A stretch of DNA of 64,000 nucleotides from Rhodococcus sp. B50 (GTDB lineage Bacteria > Actinomycetota > Actinomycetes > Mycobacteriales > Mycobacteriaceae): NCBI RefSeq assembly GCF_013602415.1, contig NZ_WPAG02000003.1, positions 186,001 to 250,000 on the forward strand, read 5' to 3'. Both the position numbers and the translations under genes were made by a program. This document shows, piece after piece, positions 35,928 to 45,278 of the stretch; the stretch's first letter is position 1; each line of letters opens with the position of its first letter. Below the pieces are notes generated by a model. It was not told the origin of the DNA. It saw only the letters and a list, made by a program, of their open reading frames with translations, and ran no database searches.

Positions 35928-36898
35928 ATGCCTGCACCTTTCGAACTCTCGGATCGAGCCATGGATACGCCGAGTCGACAATGGTGTTCAATACCAAATA
36001 GATGACTGCGCTGAGGAGGACGATGGCCTGCACCACGATAAAGTCCCGCGACAAGATCGAGTTCACCACCAAGGAGCCCATGCCCGGGAGCGAGAAGATC
36101 AGCTCGACGATGACGGTGCCACCGATCAGCCGCCCGATCACCACACCGGATACGGTGACCAGAGAAAACGACGACTGGCGGAGTGCATGGCGGACGAGAA
36201 TCCGCCATGTGGGCAAACCGCGCGCACGCGCGGACAGCACGTGATCTTGCTGGAGCGTTGTGATCATGTCCCCCTTGAGAATCCGGGTGAACAAGACGCA
36301 TTCGCCGGCCGCCAAGGTGAGCACAGGCAGGATCAGGTACTTGATGTGCTCGATCGGATCCTCAGAAAATGGCACCCATCCCAGAATCGGTAGCACCCCT
36401 AGCTGCACGCCGAAGACGAAGACCAGCAGGATTCCGAGGACAAACGAAGGTATGGCCAAGGTCGCCGAGGTCGCCGCCGTGGCAACCTTGTCGAACTTGC
36501 CTCCCTGACGGTACGCCGACCAGACGCCGACCGGGATCGAGACGACAAGCGCCACGCTCATCGACACAACTGCAAGTTCCAGGGACACCGGGGCGCGTTC
36601 TGCGATCAACGCCATCACATCGTTGTTCGTCGCTAGAGACATCCCGAAGTCACCTTGAACGATTCCACCGATCCAAGACAAATAGCGGTCGAGCAGCGGT
36701 TCATTCAGCCCGTAGAGTTCGCGTGCCGCCTCTCGCACGTCCTCCGGCGAGCCGGGAGGAACCAGACTGTCCACGGGGTCACCGGGAATCAGCTCCAGCA
36801 GAAGGAAAACTGCCACACTGACCATCCAGACCAGTAAGAGGAAGTTCGCCACTCCGATAAGTATGCGCTTGATGGATCTTCCACTCACGTCTAGATCA
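35923..36898 (-). CDS. peptide-type ABC importer, permease 1 (DppB-like)
   Basis: This 324-residue permease has the DppB/OppB start (IPGDPVDSLVPPGSPEDVREAARELYGLNEPLLDRYLSWIGG), GDFGMSL, and the EAA loop DHVLSARARGLPTWRILVRHALR, with six hydrophobic segments. The start is taken as GTG at 36898 with AAGGGA about 12 bp upstream; a longer frame to 37098 runs into the binding-protein gene and is unlikely. Confidence 0.92.
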
Positions 36899-36983
36899 CA
36901 TCCCTTCGTTGATGTGCCACCCCCGGGTGGGAGCGACTGCCGGCCAGTCGCTCCCAATCGAATGGCAATTCGAACTATCCGGA

Positions 36984-38552
36984 CTACTTGTTGAGCCAGA
37001 CTTCGTCGACGATCACACCGGCGGCTGACGGCACCCCGATGACCTTCAGCCCTTCGACGTCCTTCTGACTGAAGATGTATCCCTCGGGGTATCGCCACGT
37101 CCGGATCGGTGCGTCCTCGGACACCACACCGTTCACCGTCTGGTACGCAGCTTTCACATCTTCTGGGTCATTTGACGTTCGCGTTGTCTCCAGCGCGGCA
37201 TCGACTTCCGGATTGGAGAAGCCCGTGATGTTGTTCTTGCCGCCGGAATGGAACGTATCGTAGAGGGCATCCATCTGCTGTGAGAGCGTCGAACCCAGCA
37301 CCATCTGGAAGTCACCCGCACGTCGCATCGTCTCGAGGGCCCCGTATTCCACCGGTTCGATGTTCACCGTCAGACCGTTGATCTTCTGCAACTGCGACTG
37401 GAGAACCTGCGCTACAAGAGTCAGGTCGGGGATCCCGGCATGAACGTTGAAGGACAGAGTGACATCCGACTTGCCCGTGCGACTGAGGTATGAATCGAAG
37501 ATCTTCTGTGCCTCGTCGAGGTTCAGTTCCGGGTACTTACCCAGTGCATCATCACGGAACTCGCTGTCGGGTCTCAGGAAAGCGTCAGCCGAGTCGGTGC
37601 CAGGGTAGACCGCGGCGTTGATACCCTTCGGATCGATGCTCTTCTGAATGGCGAGTCGCAGGTCCGGGTCTTCGAGAACTGGATCCTCGAGATTGAGGTT
37701 CAGTCCCGTACCTCCGACCAGGGGCAGGGTATGGACGGTGAAACCTTCGGCCTCCATCGTCTTCGCGTCCTTCGATTGCGTGGACCAGGCGATATCGATC
37801 TCGCCTGCGCGCAACGCATTCAGTCGCTGATCATCGTGCTTGATGACCTTCAACACGAAGCTGTCGAGATACGGCAGGTTGGCATCCCAGTAATCGGGAT
37901 TGGCAACGTATCGGGCTTCCGTGTCGCGAGTCCAGCTCTCCAGCAGGAACGGGCCCGCCCCAATGGGGGCATTACCATAATCGGCACCCATCTCCTGCAT
38001 CGCGGTGGGCGACCCGATCATCCCGAGTCCTTGCGTCATCGCCCAGGGCAATTGGAAGTTGGGCGTCGCCGAGGTGACCTCGAGCGTCAGTGGATCCACC
38101 ACTCGCCACGTCAACGGCGCCGCAAGTTCGGTTGCCGTCGAGAGTGTTGCCGGATCTTTGATCCGGGCCCAGTTGAACGCAACCGCCTCAGCGTCATACG
38201 GTGTGCCGTCGCTGAACTTGACACCGTCACGAAGCTTCAGGATCCAGGTGACGCCATCGGTCGATTCGAAGGACTCAGCCATTGCCGACACCATCTCGTC
38301 GCTTTCGGCGTCGTACTCCAGCAGCGTGCCGAAGATCGGTGCACACCTGTCGTAGTTGTAGGGACACCAGGCCGGATCGAGTGTCTTGGATTCGATGTTC
38401 ACCGCCATGACCAGTTCTCCGCCATGTTTGGGATCACCGACCGGTCCACCGTCACTGGCCACTGTCGAAGTACCGCCACACCCGGCGACTACAGTCACGA
38501 GCACAGCGCACGGAATCATCGCTCTCCACGCTCGTCCCCACTTCACCAACAT
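36984..38552 (-). CDS. peptide-type ABC importer, substrate-binding lipoprotein (DppA-like)
   Basis: This 522-residue exported protein has a signal peptide with lipobox VVAGC (Cys25) and the family-5 binding-protein fold: GGELVMAVNIESKTLDPAW, FGTLLEYDAES, WILKLRDGVKFSDGTPYDAEAVAFNWARI, GAGPFLLESW and ANPDYWD. It captures the ligand outside the cell. Despite the family name, such proteins also bind non-peptide compounds, and the surrounding CoA-ligase and dehydrogenase genes suggest a carboxylic acid or ester. AGGAG lies 8 bp before the ATG. It leads an operon of about eleven genes running to 26306. Confidence 0.93.
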   Translation of the reverse strand: MLVKWGRAWRAMIPCAVLVTVVAGCGGTSTVASDGGPVGDPKHGGELVMAVNIESKTLDPAWCPYNYDRCAPIFGTLLEYDAESDEMVSAMAESFESTDGVTWILKLRDGVKFSDGTPYDAEAVAFNWARIKDPATLSTATELAAPLTWRVVDPLTLEVTSATPNFQLPWAMTQGLGMIGSPTAMQEMGADYGNAPIGAGPFLLESWTRDTEARYVANPDYWDANLPYLDSFVLKVIKHDDQRLNALRAGEIDIAWSTQSKDAKTMEAEGFTVHTLPLVGGTGLNLNLEDPVLEDPDLRLAIQKSIDPKGINAAVYPGTDSADAFLRPDSEFRDDALGKYPELNLDEAQKIFDSYLSRTGKSDVTLSFNVHAGIPDLTLVAQVLQSQLQKINGLTVNIEPVEYGALETMRRAGDFQMVLGSTLSQQMDALYDTFHSGGKNNITGFSNPEVDAALETTRTSNDPEDVKAAYQTVNGVVSEDAPIRTWRYPEGYIFSQKDVEGLKVIGVPSAAGVIVDEVWLNK

Positions 38553-38686
38553 TCGGTTGCTCCTGTCGTATTTCGTCGCGCCAGCCACACGTGCCCACGT
38601 GACTTGTCTGGGTACCGCTGCGTGACAAGCGAATAGATGTTTCCAAGAGTGGCGCTACGGACTCGCACACCACATCACAGCTGAGT

Positions 38687-38702
38687 TGTGACTGCAGTCA
38701 CA
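38687..38702. promoter_or_regulatory. CRP/GlxR-type palindrome
   Basis: TGTGACTGCAGTCACA is a perfect 16-bp palindrome that matches the CRP-family consensus TGTGA-N6-TCACA exactly. It lies about 135 bp upstream of the ABC importer operon start at 38552. A patch of unusually AT-rich DNA at 38710-38760 beside it could hold the promoter. A role in cAMP-linked catabolite control is inferred. Confidence 0.6.
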
Positions 38703-38711
38703 GGAGGAAGT

Positions 38712-38885
38712 ATGCGTTATTTTATCAAGATATACAATACTAGTGATGATTACGATGATTGCCGGTCGATCAGGTACACCCGCGTGCTGCCGCCACCAGC
38801 GACTCGAGCGACGTCAACTTTCAGGATGGCGGCAAGGACAAGCTCGAGGCCGGTTGCCCTTCGCGCTCGTCACCCGAGCAGGTGA
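38712..38885 (+). other. short open frame with a good ribosome site, doubtful gene
   Basis: AGGAGG lies 5 bp before an ATG that opens a 57-codon frame (MRYFIKIYNTSDDYDD...). The first 16 codons are AT-rich and plausible; the rest looks like random high-GC translation. It may be the start of a lost gene, or chance. The rest of the 333-bp gap between the dehydrogenase operon and the importer operon holds no other candidate. Confidence 0.25.
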
Positions 38886-40004
38886 TCAGTAGTCGCGATT
38901 TGACGCCCGGACACCGCGCTCCAGATATCGAGTGCCTAACAACTTTCGATGCGCTGCAGGAGAACCGAATTGAGAACGGTTCAGGGTAGCGCGCTTCAGG
39001 TAGACGTGGATGCCACTTTCCCACGTGTATCCCATCCCGCCGTGAAGTTGCATTGCCTTGCCGGCGATGTCGACTGCCATTTCCGTTGCGAAGGCTTTGG
39101 CCATCGAGGCAGCCACTGCGGATTGCTCATCCCACTCGGGAGTACACACGGCGTCAACGGCTCTGGTCACGAGTTTACGGGCGATCGTGATGTTCACCAA
39201 CATGTCTGCGCACGCGTGCTTGACTGCCTGGAACGAGCCAATCTTACGATTGAACTGCTCACGCATACAGGCATATTCGACAGTCGCGTCGAGCATGGCC
39301 TCACTTATTCCGATGCTGTCACAAGCGATCGCCACAGCGGTGCGATCGTTCACTCGCCGCATCGACTTGTCCGGATCGCCACTGAAACGGTGGACGGAAC
39401 ATTTTGGAACGGTCACGCCATCAGCAATGATCTCCCCGAACGAACGGGTCTCATCCACCACGGGCTGCTCTGTAATAGACAGTCCGGAACAGCCCTTCGC
39501 GACCTCGGCCACTACTCGGGTGCCGTCCGGCAGCATTGCCGGTACCAGAAACTGATCCGCTAGAAATACATCCGGGACGAAACCCGCCGAACCGTTGAGC
39601 GTATACTGGCCCCGCCCGTCGATGAGCTCAAAAATCGCGTTCGACGGAAGATCACCAGACTGCACAAGGACTGGTACGGCTTCACCTTTGGCAGTCTGTC
39701 GAAGCAGGTCGTCACGATTTGGGCTTTCCTCCAGTAAGGTGAGAACACCGACGGCAGCCGAGGCAACCGCCGAGTACGGTCCGCCGGCCGCCGCACGGCC
39801 GTATTCCCGGAGGATGACTGCGATCTCCGCGAATGTTGCCCCCGCGCCCTCGAGTTCGTCCGCGATCTCGAGCCCCAACCAACCGGCGCCGGCAATCTGC
39901 ATCCAGTCGATCACGCCGGTGGACGTGACTGAGCCCAGAGCGTCGCGTGCGACGGTGGCGAGTTCGTCGTGAAAAACGGTGAAATCGTCAACGTGATCAG
40001 TCAT
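38886..40004 (-). CDS. acyl-CoA dehydrogenase, beta-type partner
   Basis: This 372-residue protein has an acyl-CoA dehydrogenase C-terminal domain (MREQFNRKIGSFQAVKHACADMLV, QLHGGMGYTWESGIHVYLKRATLNR) but a weak middle domain without a SEPxxGSD loop, as in small subunits of heteromeric enzymes. Its start overlaps the stop of the larger dehydrogenase (ATGA), supporting a 1:1 complex. It is the last gene of a five-gene operon. Confidence 0.88.
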   Translation of the reverse strand: MTDHVDDFTVFHDELATVARDALGSVTSTGVIDWMQIAGAGWLGLEIADELEGAGATFAEIAVILREYGRAAAGGPYSAVASAAVGVLTLLEESPNRDDLLRQTAKGEAVPVLVQSGDLPSNAIFELIDGRGQYTLNGSAGFVPDVFLADQFLVPAMLPDGTRVVAEVAKGCSGLSITEQPVVDETRSFGEIIADGVTVPKCSVHRFSGDPDKSMRRVNDRTAVAIACDSIGISEAMLDATVEYACMREQFNRKIGSFQAVKHACADMLVNITIARKLVTRAVDAVCTPEWDEQSAVAASMAKAFATEMAVDIAGKAMQLHGGMGYTWESGIHVYLKRATLNRSQFGSPAAHRKLLGTRYLERGVRASNRDY

Positions 40005-41200
40005 CGGCTACTCCGTGGTTCATATGGCAATCCGAGACCACGCTCCCCGATGATCGTTCGCTGGATCTCACTGGTACCGCCGGGAATCGTCCATTCCCAG
40101 GACCCGATGAAATCCAGTACCCAGGAACCTGATTCCCAACCGCTCGACAGTGGTTTGCGTAGTTTGGTCTGACCGCCGAGGCCGGCGATGTCGGCGCCGA
40201 AATCGGTCATCCGTTGAAGCAACTCGCTGTAATACAACTTGACGATCGACGCATCGGCTTGCCCCGGGCTGTCGTTCCCGACGAACTCCGCACACAAGGC
40301 GCGCAGTCCGGTGACCTCGATCTCCAAAGTGGCGAGGCGGTCTACAACAGCGGCGTCATCCAAGGGACGAGTCCCGTCGACGCGTCGCTCTGCGCACAGT
40401 TCCACAAGCCATGGAAAGCCGCCGTGGCCCAGCCGTTCCGCTAGTTCCAGCATGGTCATTCCGCGTTCCGCGCCCAGAGTCTCCTGCGCAATCCTCCAGC
40501 CCTCGTTCTCCTTCCCGACCATTGCAGAGGTCGGGATCACCACATCATTGAGGAAGATCTCGCAGAAATGGGATTCACCAGTTGCCTGCCGAATCGGACG
40601 CACATCTACACCGGGTGAACGCATGTCCATCAGGAAGTAGGAAATGCCGCGACGTTGCGGAGCCTCGGGATCGGTACGCGCGAGGAGGAGACACCAATCG
40701 GCATGCATTGCTCCGCTGGCCCAGAGCTTCTGCCCGTTGACGACATAGTTGTCACCGTCCTTTCTCGCGGTAGTCGAAAGGGCTGCCATATCGGATCCGG
40801 CTCCGGGTTCAGAGAACCCTTGGCACCAGATTTCACCCTCCAGAATTGCCGGCAGATGACGGTTACGTTGTTCCTCGCTGCCGGCTGCGAGAAGAGTGGA
40901 CGCGGCGTGATGTATCGAAACGAAAGGCAGGACCAGACGAGGCGCATCGTGAGCTGCCAGCTCCTGGTACAGCACCACCTGCTGTGCGACGGACATTCCC
41001 CCTCCCCATTCGACAGGCCAGTGTGGAACGGCGAAGCCGGCTGTGTGAAGCTCTGCGAACCAGCCTTTTTGAAACTGCACAAAAGCCGCGTCACTAGCTC
41101 CGGTCTGGGTCGTTCGCCAGTCGACGGGCACATGTGCTCGGCACCATTCACGTACCTGCGTCCGGAAGTTATCCAGCTCGAGGTCTTTGGAGATGCTCAT
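40001..41200 (-). CDS. acyl-CoA dehydrogenase, alpha-type partner
   Basis: This 399-residue flavoprotein has GFSEPGAGSDMAALSTTAR, QKLWASGAMHADWCLLLART, FLNDVVIPTSAMVG and the C-terminal PGGTSEIQRTIIGERGLGLP motif. It should carry the active site and most of the FAD contacts of a complex with the following gene. It shares the WCQGFSEPGxGSDxA motif with the dehydrogenase at 42926, so the two operon pairs may handle successive chain-shortening cycles. Confidence 0.92.
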   Translation of the reverse strand: MSISKDLELDNFRTQVREWCRAHVPVDWRTTQTGASDAAFVQFQKGWFAELHTAGFAVPHWPVEWGGGMSVAQQVVLYQELAAHDAPRLVLPFVSIHHAASTLLAAGSEEQRNRHLPAILEGEIWCQGFSEPGAGSDMAALSTTARKDGDNYVVNGQKLWASGAMHADWCLLLARTDPEAPQRRGISYFLMDMRSPGVDVRPIRQATGESHFCEIFLNDVVIPTSAMVGKENEGWRIAQETLGAERGMTMLELAERLGHGGFPWLVELCAERRVDGTRPLDDAAVVDRLATLEIEVTGLRALCAEFVGNDSPGQADASIVKLYYSELLQRMTDFGADIAGLGGQTKLRKPLSSGWESGSWVLDFIGSWEWTIPGGTSEIQRTIIGERGLGLPYEPRSSR

Positions 41201-41979
41201 CGGCTGCCGTCCCGACGCGCGAGCGCAAGCAATCGTTCGCGATGATCAGCGGACTGCATACTCGCGACCTCAGCCGCAAAACCCGCCTGCAAGGGGCCCG
41301 CGAGCGCCTGGGACAGGTACATGTTGACCACACGTTTCGTGCTGTGGAGCGCCTCTCGCGGTTGCCTGGCAAAGCGATCAGCGACGCGCCGGGCTTCTGA
41401 CAAGAGACCGTCCGCGGAGACGGTGCGGGTGGCAAGGCCCAACTCGACCGCATGCGCGGCGGAGATACGATCCCCTGTATAGAGGTATTCGCGCGAGCGC
41501 AGAATCGGCGTCAGTAACGGCCAGAACGCCGCACCCCCGTCACCTGCTGTCAGACCCACAGCCACATGTGGATCAGCGAGGTAGGCATTCTCTGACATCA
41601 AGACTACGTCGCATAGCACAGCGATGCTGCATCCCAAGCCGACAGCGGGCCCGTTGATGGCAGCGATCACGGGGAGAGGAAACCGCAGCATTTCTTCGAT
41701 GATCTCCGAGCCTTCGCGAATGCTGTCGTCCCGCGCCACTGGATCTTCGAGAAATGAGGTGATCCAGTCCAGGTCACCACCGGCGCTGAAGGCTCGCCCA
41801 GCTCCGGTAAGAATGACAACGGAGGCCTCGCGGTCGGCCGCCAACTGTCGCCACACGTTGGCGAGTGCCCAATGCAGGTCTTGGTTGACCGCGTTCAGAT
41901 CGTCGGGTCGGTTGATCAGCACGGTGCGAACGGACCCATCAGATGTGACCGTCAGAGCAGATGGCAGATCGTACTTCAC
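41197..41979 (-). CDS. enoyl-CoA hydratase/isomerase
   Basis: This 260-residue crotonase-fold protein has NRPDDLNAVNQDL, the oxyanion-hole segment GAGRAFSAGGDLDWI, INGPAVGLGCSIAVLCDVV and ADPHVAVGLTAGDGG. It should hydrate the enoyl-CoA made by the flanking dehydrogenases, or isomerise it. The GTG start at 41979 overlaps the upstream stop (GTGA). A longer frame to 42114 lies within the neighbour and is rejected. Confidence 0.92.
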   Translation of the reverse strand: MKYDLPSALTVTSDGSVRTVLINRPDDLNAVNQDLHWALANVWRQLAADREASVVILTGAGRAFSAGGDLDWITSFLEDPVARDDSIREGSEIIEEMLRFPLPVIAAINGPAVGLGCSIAVLCDVVLMSENAYLADPHVAVGLTAGDGGAAFWPLLTPILRSREYLYTGDRISAAHAVELGLATRTVSADGLLSEARRVADRFARQPREALHSTKRVVNMYLSQALAGPLQAGFAAEVASMQSADHRERLLALARRDGSR

Positions 41980-42929
41980 AACCCACCCGCCTCGTCGGCG
42001 GGATCGAACAACCCGGTCAATCCGCGACGTCCGACCTGGTCGGTCAGCGCGGCCGCGGTCGCCGACAATCCCACCGGAAGCCGTCGCAACGGCAGGCTGT
42101 ACCTGGAAAACCACGACAACGCGGTCTCGTCACAGAAACCACTGGCCCCGTGGAGCTGATGTGCCACACGAAACACCTTGTCAGCCGCCTCAATTGCCGC
42201 CAAGCGCAGAGCCAGTGCGTCATCGACGGCCTCCGGCCGGCCGGTCTCGATGCTCCAGAGCGCGTACTTGGCCAGTACCTCGACACCGGATCGTTCCGCC
42301 TCGGCGTCGGTGAGCTGGAACTGCACGCCCTGAAGCGTCGCCAACGGCTTGCCGAACTGCTCGCGGAGCAGCACATGTGATCGTGTGAGGTCGATCGCCC
42401 TATCCAGCATCCCGAGGAGTGTCCAGCACGGCAGTACGAGACCGAGCGCGACGTCTGCAAGCCCGTTCGTGTCGAGCGGCTGCAGGTCCAGGGAAGCAAC
42501 AAATGCCGAAGCACGAGGCGACCCCACCGAGGGCTGTGCGACGGCCACACTGCGGTGTCCACCCAACGTAGTGGCCACCCAACGAAGGTCCAGCCCCGAA
42601 ACTGCCGCAGAAGGTTTGTTGTCGGCGATCACCAACAACCCGTCGAAGTCGAGGTCGACTGGCTTCGAAAGCCGCTCTGCCACCGGATACGGCACGGCCC
42701 AATAGCCCGCGCTGCGACATAACGCCGCTGCCGCCTCGAGCTCGTCTTCGTCCTTCCGCGGCGCAAGGTCCCAGGCACCGAGTTCACTGAAGACACCCGA
42801 GAGCAGCCGATCACGTTCATCGGGGTTGATTTCTGCGGCTTCGACAATTCCGTCGCCACCTGCGGACTCAAATGCGCGCAGGGCCGCGTGGCCGTAATCC
42901 CTTGCTTCCTTGCTCAAGTCGATGTTCAT
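41976..42929 (-). CDS. acyl-CoA dehydrogenase, short beta-type partner
   Basis: At 317 residues this is clearly shorter than a normal acyl-CoA dehydrogenase (about 380). The N-terminal helices and the C-terminal domain (VLLREQFGKPLATLQGVQFQLTDAEAE, AHQLHGASGFCDETALSWFSRY) are kept, while the middle beta domain is reduced. This matches small subunits of the heteromeric steroid-type enzymes. It overlaps the large partner by ATGA and the hydratase by GTGA. Confidence 0.86.
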   Translation of the reverse strand: MNIDLSKEARDYGHAALRAFESAGGDGIVEAAEINPDERDRLLSGVFSELGAWDLAPRKDEDELEAAAALCRSAGYWAVPYPVAERLSKPVDLDFDGLLVIADNKPSAAVSGLDLRWVATTLGGHRSVAVAQPSVGSPRASAFVASLDLQPLDTNGLADVALGLVLPCWTLLGMLDRAIDLTRSHVLLREQFGKPLATLQGVQFQLTDAEAERSGVEVLAKYALWSIETGRPEAVDDALALRLAAIEAADKVFRVAHQLHGASGFCDETALSWFSRYSLPLRRLPVGLSATAAALTDQVGRRGLTGLFDPADEAGGL

Positions 42930-44074
42930 GACGTACCCAGCATCGTCCGCGCCAATAGAATTTTCTGCATCTCGATGCTCCCCGATGCAACGGTCGCTGC
43001 CTGTGAATAGCTCCAGTGGTCCCGAACATCCAGTTCGAACAGAACCGCCTTTTCCTCGGATGACTGCATGTAAGACACCATCTCGACCAACACCTCAGCA
43101 CTTTCTTGATCCAGAGTGGTGACGGCGATCCGATACGATGCGGCATCGCCGGGATTCACTGCTCCCTCTGCTTGTTTCGCCACAACCTGATAGGCGAGCA
43201 ACCGAGCTCGACGGCAGTGCACGAGTGCGCGTGCCCACCGGACACGCAATTCGGCAGGGAGGTCGTCCCACTGTTCGGCGAGCACTTCCGGCGCGCTCTG
43301 TAGCAGACGTTCGACACGCGCATATCGTGCTATACCCACTCGTTCGAAAGCCAGGACCTCGCGGACCACCTTCCAGCCGTCATCGACAGTCCCCAGGACT
43401 TGCGCCTCGGTCACCTTGACGTCATTGAAGAAGACTTCGTTCAAATGATGCGGACCCAACATTGTGCGGATTGGTCGCACTTCGATCGCCGGGTCGGACA
43501 TAGGCACGAGGAACACAGTCAAGCCGCGCTGCTTCGGGCCCTCGGATGAGGTTCGTGCAAGCAGGAAGCACCACTGGGCCATCGTCGCGTAAGAGGTCCA
43601 GATCTTCTGACCCGAAATCGACCATCCGTCTCCATCGCGACGCGCGGTCGTCCGCAACGACGCCAGGTCCGATCCGGAACCGGGTTCGCTGAACCCCTGA
43701 CACCAGATCACCTCACCGCGGCCGATCGGAGGCAGGTGCTGGCGCTGCTGCTCTTCGGTCCCGTGACGCATGAGAGTCGGTCCCACCCAGTTGACACCCA
43801 TGTACTGGGCACCGCGAGGCTCGTGGTGCGCCCACATCTCTTCGCGGACCACTACTTCCTCCCATACCGAGGCGTCACGTCCACCGAATTCCTTCGGCCA
43901 CGCCAGACACAGCAATTCCTTGTCAGCCAGGACTTTGCAGAACCCCTGCGCCGCCTGGAGATCTGCCGGATCATCCGTGAAGGCCCCCCGGAAGTGCGCA
44001 GGTACCTGGTCATTTATCAACCGACGTAACTCGGCGCGGAGCTCAGACGCCGCCGCACCCAACCCGAATTCCAT
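42926..44074 (-). CDS. acyl-CoA dehydrogenase, alpha-type partner
   Basis: This 382-residue enzyme has WCQGFSEPGSGSDLASLRTTAR, QKIWTSYATMAQWCFLLART, EVFFNDVKVTEAQVLG and the C-terminal ASGSIEMQKILLARTMLG. It is the first gene of the five-gene minus operon. The order alpha, beta, hydratase, alpha, beta resembles operons for degrading branched or ring-bound acyl chains in actinobacteria. No strong ribosome site precedes the ATG. Confidence 0.92.
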   Translation of the reverse strand: MEFGLGAAASELRAELRRLINDQVPAHFRGAFTDDPADLQAAQGFCKVLADKELLCLAWPKEFGGRDASVWEEVVVREEMWAHHEPRGAQYMGVNWVGPTLMRHGTEEQQRQHLPPIGRGEVIWCQGFSEPGSGSDLASLRTTARRDGDGWSISGQKIWTSYATMAQWCFLLARTSSEGPKQRGLTVFLVPMSDPAIEVRPIRTMLGPHHLNEVFFNDVKVTEAQVLGTVDDGWKVVREVLAFERVGIARYARVERLLQSAPEVLAEQWDDLPAELRVRWARALVHCRRARLLAYQVVAKQAEGAVNPGDAASYRIAVTTLDQESAEVLVEMVSYMQSSEEKAVLFELDVRDHWSYSQAATVASGSIEMQKILLARTMLGTS

Positions 44075-44267
44075 GCGTTAGACGTTACTTCAATCATTGT
44101 TAGGATTGCAATACTTCGATCTGCGCGGTTGAGTATCGAGACGCGATGTGGCCGCAGCTCGCCAGACGCGCCGACGACATAACCGGCAAACATTGACAAC
44201 ATTAAAAGGATTCTCGTAGCGTGGCCCGAAGTGTCGGCCCTCAGGCACAGAAAAGGAGATCCAGCTG
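44075..44267. promoter_or_regulatory. divergent promoter region of the beta-oxidation genes
   Basis: This 193-bp region separates the minus dehydrogenase operon from the plus acuI-like operon. At 44091-44108 it holds the dyad CAATC-ATTGTTAG-GATTG, close to the minus-strand start. At about 44195 a TTGACA hexamer could serve the plus strand, although no good -10 follows. AAAAGGAG is the ribosome site of the plus gene. Confidence 0.45.
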
Positions 44268-45251
44268 ATGTTCAAGGCAGTTGTCATCGAGAAGGACGAG
44301 AGTGGGCAGAATGTCGCCCTCCAGAACCTGGACGCCACAGCGCTTCCTGAAGGAAACGTCCAGATCGATGTGGACTACTCCTCGCTCAACTTCAAGGATG
44401 CGCTTGCCATCACCGGCAAGTCGCCCGTGGTTCGCAAGTTCCCCATGGTGCCCGGCATCGACCTCGCTGGGACCGTGACGTCCAGCTCACACGCACGATG
44501 GTCACCAGGCGATCGCGTTGTTCTCAATGGTTGGGGCGTCGGCGAAACACACTGGGGTGGCTTCGCGCAACGTGCAAGCCTCGACGGCGATTGGCTCGTC
44601 CCTCTTCCGGATGTCTTCACCCCGCGCCAGGCAATGGCAATCGGCACCGCAGGGTACACCGCAAGCCTGTGCGTCGAAGGTCTGCTGAACAACGGAGTAC
44701 GTCCCGACCAGGGTGAAATCTTGGTCACCGGAGCCACCGGCGGCGTGGGCAGCGTAGCAATCGCCCTGCTGACAAAGGCAGGCTTCACCGTGGCCGCATC
44801 TACCGGCAAGAGCTCCGAGGTCGCGTACCTGAAAGAACTTGGTGCCACCACAATCGTCGACCGCGGAGAACTCTCAGCCAAAGGCAAGCCACTGCAGACG
44901 GAGCGTTGGGCCGGAGTCGTCGACTCGGTCGGTAGCTTTACTCTCGCCAATGCCTGCGCTCAGACGCGGTACGGCGGAACAGTGACCGCATGCGGACTTG
45001 CCCAGGGCATGGACTTCCCCGCGTCGGTGGCACCTTTCATCCTCCGGGGCGTGTCCTTGCTGGGTATCGACAGCGTCATGGCCCCCACGGAACGACGGCT
45101 AACCGCCTGGACCCGACTGTCCAATGACCTCGAGCCCGCTGCCCTGGACGCAATCGCAGCCGAAGTCTCCCTAGAAGAATCGATAGCCGCCGCCGGCCGA
45201 CTCATGGACGGTACCGTACGTGGCCGCATCGTCGTCGACGTAAATCGCTAA
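44268..45251 (+). CDS. acuI: AcuI/YhdH-type acryloyl-CoA reductase-like MDR
   Basis: This 327-residue zinc-independent medium-chain reductase has the YhdH/AcuI pattern: DYSSLNFKDALAITG, PMVPGIDLAGTV, GWGVGETHWGGFAQ, AMAIGTAGYTASLCV and the NADPH motif TGATGGVGSVA. In other bacteria this group reduces acryloyl-CoA to propionyl-CoA with NADPH, removing a toxic enoyl-CoA. Here it may reduce acryloyl-CoA or a related 2-enoyl-CoA formed in the pathway. AAGGAG lies about 9 bp before the ATG. It leads a three-gene plus operon. Confidence 0.88.
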   Translation: MFKAVVIEKDESGQNVALQNLDATALPEGNVQIDVDYSSLNFKDALAITGKSPVVRKFPMVPGIDLAGTVTSSSHARWSPGDRVVLNGWGVGETHWGGFAQRASLDGDWLVPLPDVFTPRQAMAIGTAGYTASLCVEGLLNNGVRPDQGEILVTGATGGVGSVAIALLTKAGFTVAASTGKSSEVAYLKELGATTIVDRGELSAKGKPLQTERWAGVVDSVGSFTLANACAQTRYGGTVTACGLAQGMDFPASVAPFILRGVSLLGIDSVMAPTERRLTAWTRLSNDLEPAALDAIAAEVSLEESIAAAGRLMDGTVRGRIVVDVNR

Positions 45252-45278
45252 CCCATCACACCAGCCAGGAGCAACTCC

